Source of the DNA: an uncultured bacterium
GTDB lineage: Bacteria; Bacteroidota; Bacteroidia; Bacteroidales; Bacteroidaceae
Direction of reading: 5' to 3'
DNA: 64,000 nucleotides
NCBI GenBank assembly: GCA_905215555.1
Contig: CAJMQU010000004.1
Span: 1-64,000, forward strand
The number at the start of each line of letters is the position of its first letter. Position 1 is the first letter of the stretch. Of the stretch, positions 43,121 to 52,909 are shown piece after piece. Position numbers and translations under genes: made by a program. The notes beneath the pieces are model-generated. The model made no database searches and was not told the DNA's origin. It saw only the letters and a list, made by a program, of their open reading frames with translations.

Positions 43121-45937
43121 ATGAAACTTAAACTATCAGGAATTTTACTAGTATCGCTGTTATTGGGAGTAGGAGCAGCCCATGTACAGGGCGGGAATTT
43201 ACATCCTTGGCAAATGACTCGTGATTCTTTATTGTTGTTTGAAGGCACGACTTGTCGTTATACTGTGGATACCCCGGAGAATGAAGGGCGGGTTTCTACT
43301 TTACCGTCGGTAGCTGATTTGAAAGAGAAGTTGGCTCGTTCAGGTTCGGGAACTTTTCGTCTTTTCACTTCCAAAGGAAAGGAAAAAACGGAAGGAATGC
43401 CCGTTAGTGGTGATTATTTGCAGAGTTCTGCTAAGAAGCGTTTATTTATAGGAGTACGCAAAGGTGCATTGCCGCCAATGATAGAGTTGGACCGTAGTGC
43501 ATTTACGGTGAAGACTGCGGGAAACCTGACGCTTGATTTTTATGCGGGGCAGCGCAGTCCGATGACTACCGTTACTATCCGTATACCGGAAGGTATTGAT
43601 GTTACACTGGATAATACGACCGTAAATATCATCGGACGTGGAGAAGTGCTTCTTCGTGACTTGCCCAAACAGTCCATCGGGCGTACCGGAACTAATTATT
43701 CCTATAAGAAAGTGGGTGATGTCGAAATCCATAAGGATGGGAAGAAAGGTACCCGGTTAATTTTTAAGCATCTTGATTTCCGCCCTTCTAACGGACCGGA
43801 TATCCGTCTGTGTTTCCGTGGAATAGCGATACCCACAAAAGGAAACTATACATTTGAAGCAGATTATGTAACTTCTGAACCGGAAGTACTTCATAGTCCG
43901 GTTGCTACGGCTACTCTTGAGGGGCTGACGACTGTTACGGATTTTACCCGGAGTGTTTTGCGCGCATTTACTTATAAGAAAGACTGGGATCTGTCATTTA
44001 CTTCTTTTCACTGGACAGCTCCCCGCAATGCAGAATCGGTCACTCTGTTACAATCGGATGATATGGGAAAGACCTGGACACCGGTAAGGGTGGAGATTTT
44101 GCCGGATGATGATTTCACTACTGCCAGTAGGTTACAGCCTAATCAACTGTATGCATTTAAACTGTTGGTGGCGGGAGGTGATAATTCGGGCGAGTCGAAT
44201 GTTGTCTGGTTCTATTCCGGTTTGCAGGACATCAAGACTACGGGAGTGAAAGGAGATGGAATAGCCGATGATACGGATGCTATTAATAAAGCCATACAGG
44301 AAATGAACAAACTGGGTGGAGGTATTTTACGGTTTACCACAGGCACTTATAACGTGCGGACTGTTCATCTGTTGAGTAATGTATGGTTGCATTTGGATGC
44401 AGATGCAGTCATTCAGGGACTTCCTGGAGGTGATGCTCCTGAAACTACCTGGTTCAGCGACCGCGCATACCGTTCGGGACTTTCACCTACGGATCCGCGC
44501 CCTTATGCCGATCCGGAAAACTACTTGACGAAACAGGATGTGGGGCACACATTCTTCCGTAATGCAATGTTTTTTGGAGAACGTATTGATAATGTGAAGA
44601 TTGTCGGTACGGGATGTATCACCGGTAATGGTAATCTTGTCACTTCTGATAAAGTAATGAACAATGTACCGGAGAAACGTTGTGACAAGATGTTCTCTCT
44701 GAAACTCTGTACCAATATTGAAATCGGCGGCTGGGATATAAAGAAAGATATGTGGTATGACCCGCAGAAAGATGAGCCTTATTATATTGAAGCGGATAAC
44801 CGGAAGAACTATGATGTCAGCAATATGCTGCATATAGACCAAGGCGGACATTTCGTTCTGTTGGCGACGGGTACAGATGGTATCCATGTTCACGATACTT
44901 ATTTTGCCAAGCATCATACCCGGAATGCCCGTGATATCTATGACTTCATGGCTTGCAATGACGTGACGGTGACAAACATTTATTCACGTGTCAGTTCGGA
45001 CGATATTGTCAAGCCGGGTTCGGACTGTTCGTTGGGATTTACTCGTCCGGTACGTAACTATATGGTACGTAATATTGTGGGTGACACCAATTGTAATCTG
45101 TTTCAGATAGGCTCGGAGACAGCGGATGATATTCAGGATTTATATGTGGATAATGTCTATGTGCTGGGTGCCAACAAAGCCGGTTTCTCTATTTCTACCA
45201 ATGACGGGGGACATATAAAGAATGTCTATCTGAATAGTGGGAAGACCGGGCCTATACATTCCCGTTCGGTCATGCAGCGCACTCGTGCCCCGTTCTTCAT
45301 TTCCATATCCAATAGGGGCCGTGTATTGGGAGCGAATGTATCTCCTTTCACTTTTACCGAAAATGGAAATGTACGTAAAGAATTGTTGGTAACCAATTCT
45401 AATATCGGACAAGTAGAGAATATTGTGATTTGTGGTGTGGATATTGACGAGGTTTATGGCGGAAGTTCTTTCCGTGGAGATCGTTGGAAAGCCTACGATG
45501 GCTCTCAGACTGAGGCAACTCCCATCATTGCCGGTTTCAAATTACCGGATACGGAGGTCGTAGAAGGTGGACTGACGTTCCGTTTGCCTGATGGGCGACA
45601 TACAGGTTATATTGAGAATGTACAATTCCATGATGTGAATTTACTTGTGAAGGGAGGACATCCGACAGTGGATTCGGAAGCCTGTCCGCCTGAAATCGGA
45701 GTAGGACGATATAATGTAGGCGACTTGAAAACCCAACCTTCTTTCGGCTTTTGGGCAAGGCACGTGAAAGGCTTTGTGCTAGATAATTGCAAGGTTGATT
45801 CCGAACGGAAAGATGGACGTTATGCGGTGGTACTGGATGATGTCATTGGTGCGGAGATAAAGAATTTGCAAGTGAAAGGTATTACAGATAAGGAACATGT
45901 GAAAACTTTCCATAGTAAGGATATTATTATTAAATAA
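43121..45937 (+). CDS. Large secreted beta-helix protein (GH28/pectate-lyase-superfamily-like)
   Basis: A 938-residue exported protein. The first roughly 360 residues hold a signal peptide and beta-sandwich regions, including a fibronectin-like part (TSFHWTAPRNAESVTLLQSD). From about 372 a parallel beta-helix begins with the pectate-lyase-superfamily opening GVKGDGIADDTDAINKAIQE and GGGILRFTTGTYNVRT. Rungs continue to the end (NDVTVTNIYSRVSSDDIVKP). The SSDDIV segment recalls the GH28 catalytic GDD, but the other GH28 motifs are not convincing, so this is an unassigned family. It probably acts on the same uronate backbone as the neighbouring PL6 and GH28. Confidence 0.72.
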   Translation: MKLKLSGILLVSLLLGVGAAHVQGGNLHPWQMTRDSLLLFEGTTCRYTVDTPENEGRVSTLPSVADLKEKLARSGSGTFRLFTSKGKEKTEGMPVSGDYLQSSAKKRLFIGVRKGALPPMIELDRSAFTVKTAGNLTLDFYAGQRSPMTTVTIRIPEGIDVTLDNTTVNIIGRGEVLLRDLPKQSIGRTGTNYSYKKVGDVEIHKDGKKGTRLIFKHLDFRPSNGPDIRLCFRGIAIPTKGNYTFEADYVTSEPEVLHSPVATATLEGLTTVTDFTRSVLRAFTYKKDWDLSFTSFHWTAPRNAESVTLLQSDDMGKTWTPVRVEILPDDDFTTASRLQPNQLYAFKLLVAGGDNSGESNVVWFYSGLQDIKTTGVKGDGIADDTDAINKAIQEMNKLGGGILRFTTGTYNVRTVHLLSNVWLHLDADAVIQGLPGGDAPETTWFSDRAYRSGLSPTDPRPYADPENYLTKQDVGHTFFRNAMFFGERIDNVKIVGTGCITGNGNLVTSDKVMNNVPEKRCDKMFSLKLCTNIEIGGWDIKKDMWYDPQKDEPYYIEADNRKNYDVSNMLHIDQGGHFVLLATGTDGIHVHDTYFAKHHTRNARDIYDFMACNDVTVTNIYSRVSSDDIVKPGSDCSLGFTRPVRNYMVRNIVGDTNCNLFQIGSETADDIQDLYVDNVYVLGANKAGFSISTNDGGHIKNVYLNSGKTGPIHSRSVMQRTRAPFFISISNRGRVLGANVSPFTFTENGNVRKELLVTNSNIGQVENIVICGVDIDEVYGGSSFRGDRWKAYDGSQTEATPIIAGFKLPDTEVVEGGLTFRLPDGRHTGYIENVQFHDVNLLVKGGHPTVDSEACPPEIGVGRYNVGDLKTQPSFGFWARHVKGFVLDNCKVDSERKDGRYAVVLDDVIGAEIKNLQVKGITDKEHVKTFHSKDIIIK

Positions 45938-45950
45938 AATAAAGAATGCC

Positions 45951-47621
45951 ATGAAAAAATTAGCGGTTTGTGTAAGTGCATTGTTACTGTGCAGTGGAAT
46001 GATATTTGCAGCTGCACAAGCACAATTCATAGAGAACGAGGGATGTCAGGATGACTTGTCTATGACTACTCCAAAATTTGAAGAGAAATCTTCGCCTTTA
46101 GATACGCTGAAGAAATATATTCTGACTCCAAAAGCACCTGCTACGCCTCGTATTAATGGTGCAAAAGTTTTTGGGGTACGTCCGAATTCTCAATTTTTGT
46201 ATACTATTCCAGCTACTGGAGAGCGTCCGATGACTTTTGGGGTTGAGAATCTGCCGAAAGGGTTAAAGGTGGATGCGAAAACCGGACAGATCAGTGGGGT
46301 TATAAAAAAAGCAGGTGAGTATGTGGTGACATTTGTGGCAAAGAACAATTTGGGTGAGGCTAAACGTTCGTTCCGCATAGTGGTAGGGGATAAGATTGCT
46401 TTGACTCCACCTATGGGGTGGAACAGCTGGAATTGCTGGGGAGATGCGGTTAGTCAGGAAAAGGTGCTTAGCTCGGCGAGGGCAATGGTGGAAAAAGGAT
46501 TGATTAATCATGGTTGGCAGTATATTAATATTGATGATGGCTGGCAGGGACTGCGAGGTGGTAAGCATCAGGCTGTGATGACGAACAGTAAATTCCCTGA
46601 TATGAAGGCGCTGGCCGATGAAATACATGGGATGGGATTGAAAATTGGCATCTATTCCGGTCCCTGGGTTGGCACGTATGCAGGGCATCTGGGCTCTTAC
46701 AGTGATAATGCCGATGGCACTTATGACTGGGTAGGGAAGTATGCTAATGAGTATTATCGCTATGTCGATCCAAGCAAAAAAACAAAACATGGTATCAACT
46801 ATCATCATGGGAAGTATTCTTTTGTAAAGAATGATGTGCAACAATGGATGGATTGGGGAATTGACTATTTAAAGTACGACTGGAATCCGAATGACTATTA
46901 TCATGTGAAAGAAATGCATGATGCTTTACGTTCGTATAATCGCGATGTGGTGTATAGCCTTTCAAACAGTGCACCTTATGGAGATGCTCCCCAATGGGAA
47001 AAGATGGCTAACTGTTGGAGGACAACAGGAGACATCAGAGATACTTGGGAAAGAATGAGTAGTCTGGGCTTTGGTCAAACCAAGTGGGCACCTTACTGTG
47101 GACCAGGACACTGGGTGGATCCTGATATGCTGGTAGTAGGAATGGTGGGCTGGGGACCGAGGTTGCACTATACTCGTTTGACACCGGATGAACAATACAC
47201 GCATATGAGTTTGTGGGCTTTGCTGGCATCTCCTTTACTGATAGGTTGTGATATGGCTCAACTGGACGATTTTACGCTTAGCCTTCTGACCAACGATGAG
47301 ATGATTGAAGTGAATCAGGATCCGTTGGGTAAACCGGGAATGATTGTGTCCCAACAAGGAGATGTGATCGTTTATGCCAAACCTTTGGAGGATGGCTCTA
47401 TGGCTGTCGGTCTATTCAACCGTGGAGACTCTGTGGCTCAAGGTAAACTGACTTGGAAATCCGTAGGCATACGTGGCGAACAAACGGTTCGTGACCTTTG
47501 GAGACAGCAGGACGTAGCAAAATCGGATGAAGAGTTTGTTACTGAAATTGCTCCGCACGGAGTACGCTTCATAAAACTCTATCCTGGAAACAGTCGTGAA
47601 CAAGCTACCAGTGGCAGATAA
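45951..47621 (+). CDS. GH27 alpha-galactosidase with Ig-like domain
   Basis: A 556-residue exported alpha-galactosidase. After a signal peptide and a linker comes an Ig-like (He_PIG) domain (about 70-146, FLYTIPATGERPMTFGVENL, then LPKGLKVDAKTGQISG). The GH27 barrel follows from LTPPMGWNSWNCWGD. NIDDGWQ is at 193-199, the nucleophile is Asp310 in DYLKYDWN and the acid/base is in WRTTGDIRDTW (361-364). The usual YDNC/YDWC after the nucleophile is YDWN here. Thirteen bases separate it from the gene before and twelve from the gene after. Confidence 0.93.
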   Translation: MKKLAVCVSALLLCSGMIFAAAQAQFIENEGCQDDLSMTTPKFEEKSSPLDTLKKYILTPKAPATPRINGAKVFGVRPNSQFLYTIPATGERPMTFGVENLPKGLKVDAKTGQISGVIKKAGEYVVTFVAKNNLGEAKRSFRIVVGDKIALTPPMGWNSWNCWGDAVSQEKVLSSARAMVEKGLINHGWQYINIDDGWQGLRGGKHQAVMTNSKFPDMKALADEIHGMGLKIGIYSGPWVGTYAGHLGSYSDNADGTYDWVGKYANEYYRYVDPSKKTKHGINYHHGKYSFVKNDVQQWMDWGIDYLKYDWNPNDYYHVKEMHDALRSYNRDVVYSLSNSAPYGDAPQWEKMANCWRTTGDIRDTWERMSSLGFGQTKWAPYCGPGHWVDPDMLVVGMVGWGPRLHYTRLTPDEQYTHMSLWALLASPLLIGCDMAQLDDFTLSLLTNDEMIEVNQDPLGKPGMIVSQQGDVIVYAKPLEDGSMAVGLFNRGDSVAQGKLTWKSVGIRGEQTVRDLWRQQDVAKSDEEFVTEIAPHGVRFIKLYPGNSREQATSGR

Positions 47622-47633
47622 TAACAGGAGAAC

Positions 47634-49208
47634 ATGAAACGTATTTATTTATATTTCAAAGAAAAAACAGAGAGGGGAGAGGCCGCTTCTAAAGTTATGA
47701 GAATATTTCTCTTCTGGGGGCTTGGCATTTTTTCAACCATTTGGTTCTTGGTACGGGTTATCCCGAAACCCTCTCGCGCCAGTTATCCGTGTATGCAGAC
47801 GGCAGCACCGTTGATGTCTGCATTCGTGATGTATTTACTTTCATTTACAGGCGTCTGGGTGAGTTTGCGTAAGTTGCGTGAGGCATTCCATAATCGGAAA
47901 GTGGTGGTGGGAGTTCTCGCTTTTGTCGTATTTTGCTTTTGCAGTACTTTGTTGTTGGTAGAAAATAGTACGGAATTGCTGGCTCAGACTTTTCTTCCGG
48001 TGAAGGCACCTCGTATGGCGTGGGGGAAAAACAATCCGGTAGGTGAGGCTAAAGGAATTTTCCCGGGACGGGTGGTATGGACACATGCACCGGGAGCGGC
48101 AGTTTGGGAGAAAGGGAAAGGTTTTTGGTTTGAAGACCGTTGGAACAATCAGGCAGATGCAGACTGGTTGTTGGGGCAGTCACTGTTATCATTGACAGGG
48201 GAGAAGAAGGGCAAGAATGCTTGGAAAGCGTTGTTTGTTTATTTCAACCGGCAACATGGAAAAGGAAAACGGGGATATAAGAAAGGAGAGAAAATAGCTA
48301 TCAAGATAAATCAGAATAATACTTTCTCCCATGAAGATAGCGAACAGTTGAATGCTTCTCCTCATCTCACACTTGCTTTGCTTCGTAGCTTGGTGTATGA
48401 TGGTGGAGTGCCTCAGGAACAAATCACCGTTTTTGATGCCAGCCGTTTTATTACCAACACCCTCTATGATAAATGTCATGCCGAATTTCCAAATGTCACT
48501 TATCTGGATAACGAAGGAGGAAGCGGACGTACAAAGTCGACTTATACGGCAGATGCTATTCCTTATTCTGCTGATAATGGTCGTTTGGCAAAAGGATTGG
48601 CAAATTGTGCTCTTGAAGCAGAGTATCTGATTAACGTGGCGTTACTGAAAGGACATGGTGGACAAGGGGTGACTTTATGTGCCAAAAACTGGTATGGAGT
48701 GACGGATATCAACAGGGATTTCCGTAAGAACCAGCATAACAACTTTAACCAAGATCGTGGCGGGAAGTCCCGTTACATGACTTTTACCGATTATATGGCT
48801 CATAAGGATTTGGGGCAAAAGACGATGTTGTTTCTGATAGATGGATTATACGGTTCGGAAAAGGTGAACGGTGCACCTTCCGGTAAATGGAAGATGTCAC
48901 CGTTCAATGGGAACTGGCCTTGTTCGCTTTTTGCTTCGCAGGATCCGGTGGCTATTGATGCAGTGGGCATTGATTTTCTGAGTTCGGAGTTTCCACGTAT
49001 GGCAGATGTGGATTATTGTGATATGTATTTGGTAGAAGCTGCCTTGGCAGACCGTGCTTTATCCGGAACTTTCTATGATCCGGAAAGGGATGGTACAGGA
49101 GTTGCCAGTCTCGGAGTTCTGGAACATTGGAATAATCCGGAAGAAAAGAAATATAGCCGTAACATGGGTAAAGATGTTGGAATAGAACTGGTTTACTTGC
49201 ATAAATAA
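47634..49208 (+). CDS. DUF362 domain membrane protein
   Basis: A 524-residue protein with three N-terminal membrane segments (about 23-41, 57-75, 90-113) and a DUF362 domain from about 140 to 520. DUF362 motifs include GRVVWTHAPGAAVWEKG, YKKGEKIAIKINQN, LKGHGGQGVTLCAKNW and SQDPVAIDAVGIDFLSSEF. The family was first seen with ferredoxin-type Fe-S domains, which are absent here. The segment WFLVRVIPKPSRASYPC between the first two helices is nearly repeated in the next gene. The function in glycan use is unknown. It ends transcription unit 1; a terminator follows. Confidence 0.8.
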   Translation: MKRIYLYFKEKTERGEAASKVMRIFLFWGLGIFSTIWFLVRVIPKPSRASYPCMQTAAPLMSAFVMYLLSFTGVWVSLRKLREAFHNRKVVVGVLAFVVFCFCSTLLLVENSTELLAQTFLPVKAPRMAWGKNNPVGEAKGIFPGRVVWTHAPGAAVWEKGKGFWFEDRWNNQADADWLLGQSLLSLTGEKKGKNAWKALFVYFNRQHGKGKRGYKKGEKIAIKINQNNTFSHEDSEQLNASPHLTLALLRSLVYDGGVPQEQITVFDASRFITNTLYDKCHAEFPNVTYLDNEGGSGRTKSTYTADAIPYSADNGRLAKGLANCALEAEYLINVALLKGHGGQGVTLCAKNWYGVTDINRDFRKNQHNNFNQDRGGKSRYMTFTDYMAHKDLGQKTMLFLIDGLYGSEKVNGAPSGKWKMSPFNGNWPCSLFASQDPVAIDAVGIDFLSSEFPRMADVDYCDMYLVEAALADRALSGTFYDPERDGTGVASLGVLEHWNNPEEKKYSRNMGKDVGIELVYLHK

Positions 49209-49225
49209 TATTCTGTTTGCTGCGT

Positions 49226-49275
49226 GAGACGATTTTTCAAGTATTTGATTGAATACTGATAATCGTCTCTTTTTT
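49226..49275 (+). terminator. Intrinsic terminator between glycan locus units
   Basis: GAGACGAT (49226-49233) pairs perfectly with ATCGTCTC (49262-49269), with an inner AGTATT/AATACT stem, and TTTTTT follows at 49270-49275. It splits the enzyme locus into two transcription units. Confidence 0.8.
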
Positions 49276-49282
49276 ATATCCC

Positions 49283-49290
49283 TATTTTTG
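49283..49290 (+). promoter_or_regulatory. -7 promoter element (TATTTTTG) of glycan locus unit 2
   Basis: Exact TAnnTTTG match right after the terminator and 43 bases before the ATG at 49326. Confidence 0.6.
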
Positions 49291-49325
49291 TAACCAGGAA
49301 AAACAAAACTTTATATCTAATAAAG

Positions 49326-51506
49326 ATGAATACAAGAATAAAAAAATGGTTCTTTAAGACTTGTCCGAAGAGTGGCCGGATAGTCGGAATAAACAAAAAG
49401 AATGTTGTGTTGAAGATTTGCTTTCCTCTGTTTGGATTGGCGGCTTTAGTTTGGTTTTTGATACGCGTTGTGCCGAAACCTTCCCGGATGGAATACCCAT
49501 GTCAGCAAATCGCTGCTCCTATAGCTTTGTCTTTTGTGGCTTTTATCAGTAGTACGTTGGTTGGATTGGGTACGTGGAAACGTTTCAAGACTTTATGGCA
49601 TTCCCGTCGGTTCTATATGGGATTGTCGGTACTGTCTGTTGGAATATTGGTATCCGGTGTCTTATATATAATGTCTGTGGATAATTCATTGATGGGACAG
49701 GTGATACGTAAACAGATAGACAATGGTACGGACATGGGGCATTTCACTCCTATTGATGCTCCTAATACTCCGATGGGGGTGGCAAAGGGCATTCATCCGG
49801 GGCGGGTGGCATGGGCCTATGATCCGAAAGCGGCTGCCTGGGATGGTAAGCGGGGACTTTACTCTGATCCGGACAACAATAGCCAGACGCGCGTGGATGA
49901 TATGATGGAGGGAGTGATTATAGCTTTGACTCGTCAAAACACGATTGATAAAGCGTGGGATGAACTGTTCCGTACTTTCAATTATAAGAAAGGTAAAGGA
50001 GCAGTGAAATATAAAAAGGGGGAGAAGATTGCTATCAAAATTAATCTGAATGATAATGGCGGAAGTAATATAATTGATGCTACCCCTCAGTCTGTATATT
50101 CTTTATTGCACCAGTTGGTCGACATAATGAAGGTTCCTCAGAATTGCATAACGGTATACGATGCACAACGCCGTGGCATTTCTGCCGTTTACGACTACGT
50201 GCAACCGCTCTATCCTGATGTCCATTATCAGAATTGGGGTGGATTTGTTTCCGATGTAATCCGCTATTCCAGTGAGATTACCGATGCCGGCGCTAGGAGT
50301 CTGGCACGCGCAGCTTATGAAGCAGACTATATGATTAACATGGCATTGATGAAAAGGCATTCTGAACCGACGGATAAATGGCGTGACAGTGCCGGACAGA
50401 CGGCTATCACAGCTACTGGTAAGAATCAGTTTGGTTCTATTGGCAATGTGCCTCCTCTGCATCTTTCTATTCGTGACTGGTCTTCTTTCCGTGGTATGGG
50501 GACCTATAATTCTATTGTAGATTTGATGGCTCATGAGCGTTTGGGAGGAAATACGTTGGTATATCTGGTGGATGCCATGTATGTGAATCCGAAGCATAAT
50601 GGCAAAGCTGTTCGTTTTCAGCTTCCCCCGTTTAACGGTGGCTGGACTTCCAGTTTCCTGGCGTCTAATGACCAGGTAGCTATTGAATCCGTGGTGCTTG
50701 ATTTCATTTATTCCGAACTACCTCTTTGTGCCAATGCCGACAACTTCCTGCACGAGGCGGCAAATATCGGTAATCCGCCTTCCGGAGTGGCTTATATGGG
50801 GAAAGACCAAGGAAGTCTGGGGGTACATGAACATTGGAATAACCCAACGCAGCGGATGTATAGCCGTAATCTTGGTACCGGTAAAGGCATTGAATTATAT
50901 CGGGTGCCACTGGATGAAGGACGTCCGGCTATTGAATACTTCTATGCGAAAGAGGATGCCCTGCATTATAAAACATCAAATGCTGACGAAGTGCGGTTGA
51001 ATGGCAAACTGTTGGGAGATGCTGAAGGTATTGTACCCTTATCCATAAATAAAACGACAGACTTTTGTCTGGAAACTCTGAAAGACGGAAAAGTGACCTC
51101 TTCTCAGCATGTAGTGGTGCGTCGTTTGGAGAATGTGGATGTTTGTCAGGCAAAAGATATGGAAAGGGAGGGTTCGGCTTCGCTGAATGATGATGGCTCG
51201 GTGGAATTCAAGGGTGAAAAAGGTAGTTCGCAGGGAAGTGTAAACTGGAAAGTGAATCTTTCGCGTAAAGGAGAATATTATCTGGTAGTATCTTATACAG
51301 GTGGTAATCCGGTTCCTTCCTATCTATATGTCAATGGAGAGAAGATCAGTGAGAATATTGGTTATTTGGCCACTTCCGGAGACAAGCGTAAAGAATTTAT
51401 TTTCCCGATAACGCTGGCAAAGGGCATCAGTGAGTTGCGCTTGGAACATCCGGGACGACGTAGCAATAAAATATATTCGGTGAACATAGCGAGAGAGATG
51501 AAATAA
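49326..51506 (+). CDS. DUF362 domain membrane protein with C-terminal beta-sandwich
   Basis: A 726-residue paralogue of the previous gene. It has N-terminal membrane segments with WFLIRVVPKPSRMEYPC, then the DUF362 domain (YKKGEKIAIKINLNDNGG, SNDQVAIESVVLDFIYSEL, SLGVHEHWNNPTQRMYSRN). It adds about 190 residues at the end. That part (from about 535) reads as two beta domains; the last (NWKVNLSRKGEYYLVVSYTG, then LRLEHPGRRSNKIYSVNI) looks like a CBM6/35-type carbohydrate-binding sandwich. This ties the DUF362 module to glycan handling. The reaction is unknown. Confidence 0.8.
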   Translation: MNTRIKKWFFKTCPKSGRIVGINKKNVVLKICFPLFGLAALVWFLIRVVPKPSRMEYPCQQIAAPIALSFVAFISSTLVGLGTWKRFKTLWHSRRFYMGLSVLSVGILVSGVLYIMSVDNSLMGQVIRKQIDNGTDMGHFTPIDAPNTPMGVAKGIHPGRVAWAYDPKAAAWDGKRGLYSDPDNNSQTRVDDMMEGVIIALTRQNTIDKAWDELFRTFNYKKGKGAVKYKKGEKIAIKINLNDNGGSNIIDATPQSVYSLLHQLVDIMKVPQNCITVYDAQRRGISAVYDYVQPLYPDVHYQNWGGFVSDVIRYSSEITDAGARSLARAAYEADYMINMALMKRHSEPTDKWRDSAGQTAITATGKNQFGSIGNVPPLHLSIRDWSSFRGMGTYNSIVDLMAHERLGGNTLVYLVDAMYVNPKHNGKAVRFQLPPFNGGWTSSFLASNDQVAIESVVLDFIYSELPLCANADNFLHEAANIGNPPSGVAYMGKDQGSLGVHEHWNNPTQRMYSRNLGTGKGIELYRVPLDEGRPAIEYFYAKEDALHYKTSNADEVRLNGKLLGDAEGIVPLSINKTTDFCLETLKDGKVTSSQHVVVRRLENVDVCQAKDMEREGSASLNDDGSVEFKGEKGSSQGSVNWKVNLSRKGEYYLVVSYTGGNPVPSYLYVNGEKISENIGYLATSGDKRKEFIFPITLAKGISELRLEHPGRRSNKIYSVNIAREMK

Positions 51507-51526
51507 GATACTTATATTTAACAACC

Positions 51527-52900
51527 ATGAAAATGAAAAAGAATTTATTACTGTTACTGACATTGTTTGCACTGCCGTTTGTTTTGCAGGCGGAGACGTT
51601 CAATGTGAAGAAATATGGCGCACGTGGTAACGGCAAGAAGCTGGATTCACCGGCTATCCAGAAGGCAATTGACGCTTGCTATAAGGCGGGGGGGGGCACG
51701 GTGCTCGTGCCTGCCGGAACATATCTGTCGGCTACTATTGTGCTGAAAGATAATGTAACTCTGTATCTGGAAAAGGATGCTCTTATCCTGGGGACCACTG
51801 ATTACAAGGCTTATGATAATCTTGACCCATTCACTGAAGGGTTGGGCATTGATGTGGGCTGGGCATTGCTGGTAGCGGTAGATGCAAAGAATGTGGCTTT
51901 GGTTGGCGAAGGAGCCATTGACGGGCAAGGTTCCGCTTTGAAAGAGCGGCATATCAAAACTGATACCCGTCCGGAAGGACAACGTTGGGGATTGCGCCCT
52001 TTCCTGCTCCGTTGGGTGCGTTGTGAGGATATACGTGTAGAAGGAGTAACTTTGAAGTACGCGGGTGCCTGGACTTCCCATTATTTCCAATGCCGTAATG
52101 TGAACATTCATAATGTCACTATCCGCAGTTTTGGGGTAGCTCATAATGACGGGATTAATATTGACGGTTGCCAGCATGTACGCATCAGTAATTGTGATAT
52201 AGTCAGTGGGGATGATGCATTGTGCTTCAAGACTACTTCCAGTAAGATGGGATGTGATGATATTATCGTGACGGATATGAAGTTGAAGAGTAACCAGGCT
52301 GGAATCAAGATGGGGACGGAATCTATGGGTGGTTTTGAGAATATCAAAATCAGTAATTGCCACATCTACGATACGAAGAATGGTGGAATTAAGCTCTTCT
52401 CTGTAGATGGTGCCCATTTGCGCAATGTGGAAATCTCCGATATCACGATGGACGAAGTACGCACTCCGATGCTGTTCCGTTTGGGTGCCCGTCTGAGTGT
52501 ATTCCGCAAACATGAAGATACCCGGCAGCCAATCGGTGTTTTCGAGAATGTGGTTATTCGTAATGTGAAGGCGGTAGCCGCCGATAAAGCGCAGTTGACA
52601 CCTCCTTCCGGAATTTTGATTACAGGTATTCCCGGACACTATATCACAAATCTGACTTTGGAGAACATACATATCCGCTTGTTGGGTACGGGTACGCCGG
52701 AGGATGCCTTGTCCGAAGTTCCGGAGGCAATAGATAAGTATCCTGAAGTGAAAACATTCGGTCCTAAGATTCCGGCATATGGGGTTTGGGCGCGTCACGT
52801 GAAAAGCTTGAAGCTGAAGAACGTCACGTTTGAGTTGAAGAATCCGGATGCTCGTCCGGAAATCATTTGTGAAGACGGGGATATGCAGATTTACAAATAA
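51527..52900 (+). CDS. GH28 family glycoside hydrolase (polygalacturonase-like)
   Basis: A 457-residue secreted beta-helix hydrolase with signal peptide MKMKKNLLLLLTLFALPFVL. GH28 catalytic aspartates are present: Asp208 in HNDGINID (206-213) and Asp229/Asp230 in VSGDDALCFKT, plus Lys261 in AGIKMGTES. The usual GHG histidine motif is not seen, as in the rhamnogalacturonan or exo-acting branches. It likely hydrolyses alpha-linked galacturonic acid or a related uronate. The gene contains a nine-G run at 51688-51696 coding for glycines. Confidence 0.9.
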   Translation: MKMKKNLLLLLTLFALPFVLQAETFNVKKYGARGNGKKLDSPAIQKAIDACYKAGGGTVLVPAGTYLSATIVLKDNVTLYLEKDALILGTTDYKAYDNLDPFTEGLGIDVGWALLVAVDAKNVALVGEGAIDGQGSALKERHIKTDTRPEGQRWGLRPFLLRWVRCEDIRVEGVTLKYAGAWTSHYFQCRNVNIHNVTIRSFGVAHNDGINIDGCQHVRISNCDIVSGDDALCFKTTSSKMGCDDIIVTDMKLKSNQAGIKMGTESMGGFENIKISNCHIYDTKNGGIKLFSVDGAHLRNVEISDITMDEVRTPMLFRLGARLSVFRKHEDTRQPIGVFENVVIRNVKAVAADKAQLTPPSGILITGIPGHYITNLTLENIHIRLLGTGTPEDALSEVPEAIDKYPEVKTFGPKIPAYGVWARHVKSLKLKNVTFELKNPDARPEIICEDGDMQIYK

Positions 52901-52909
52901 TCGGTGGTT

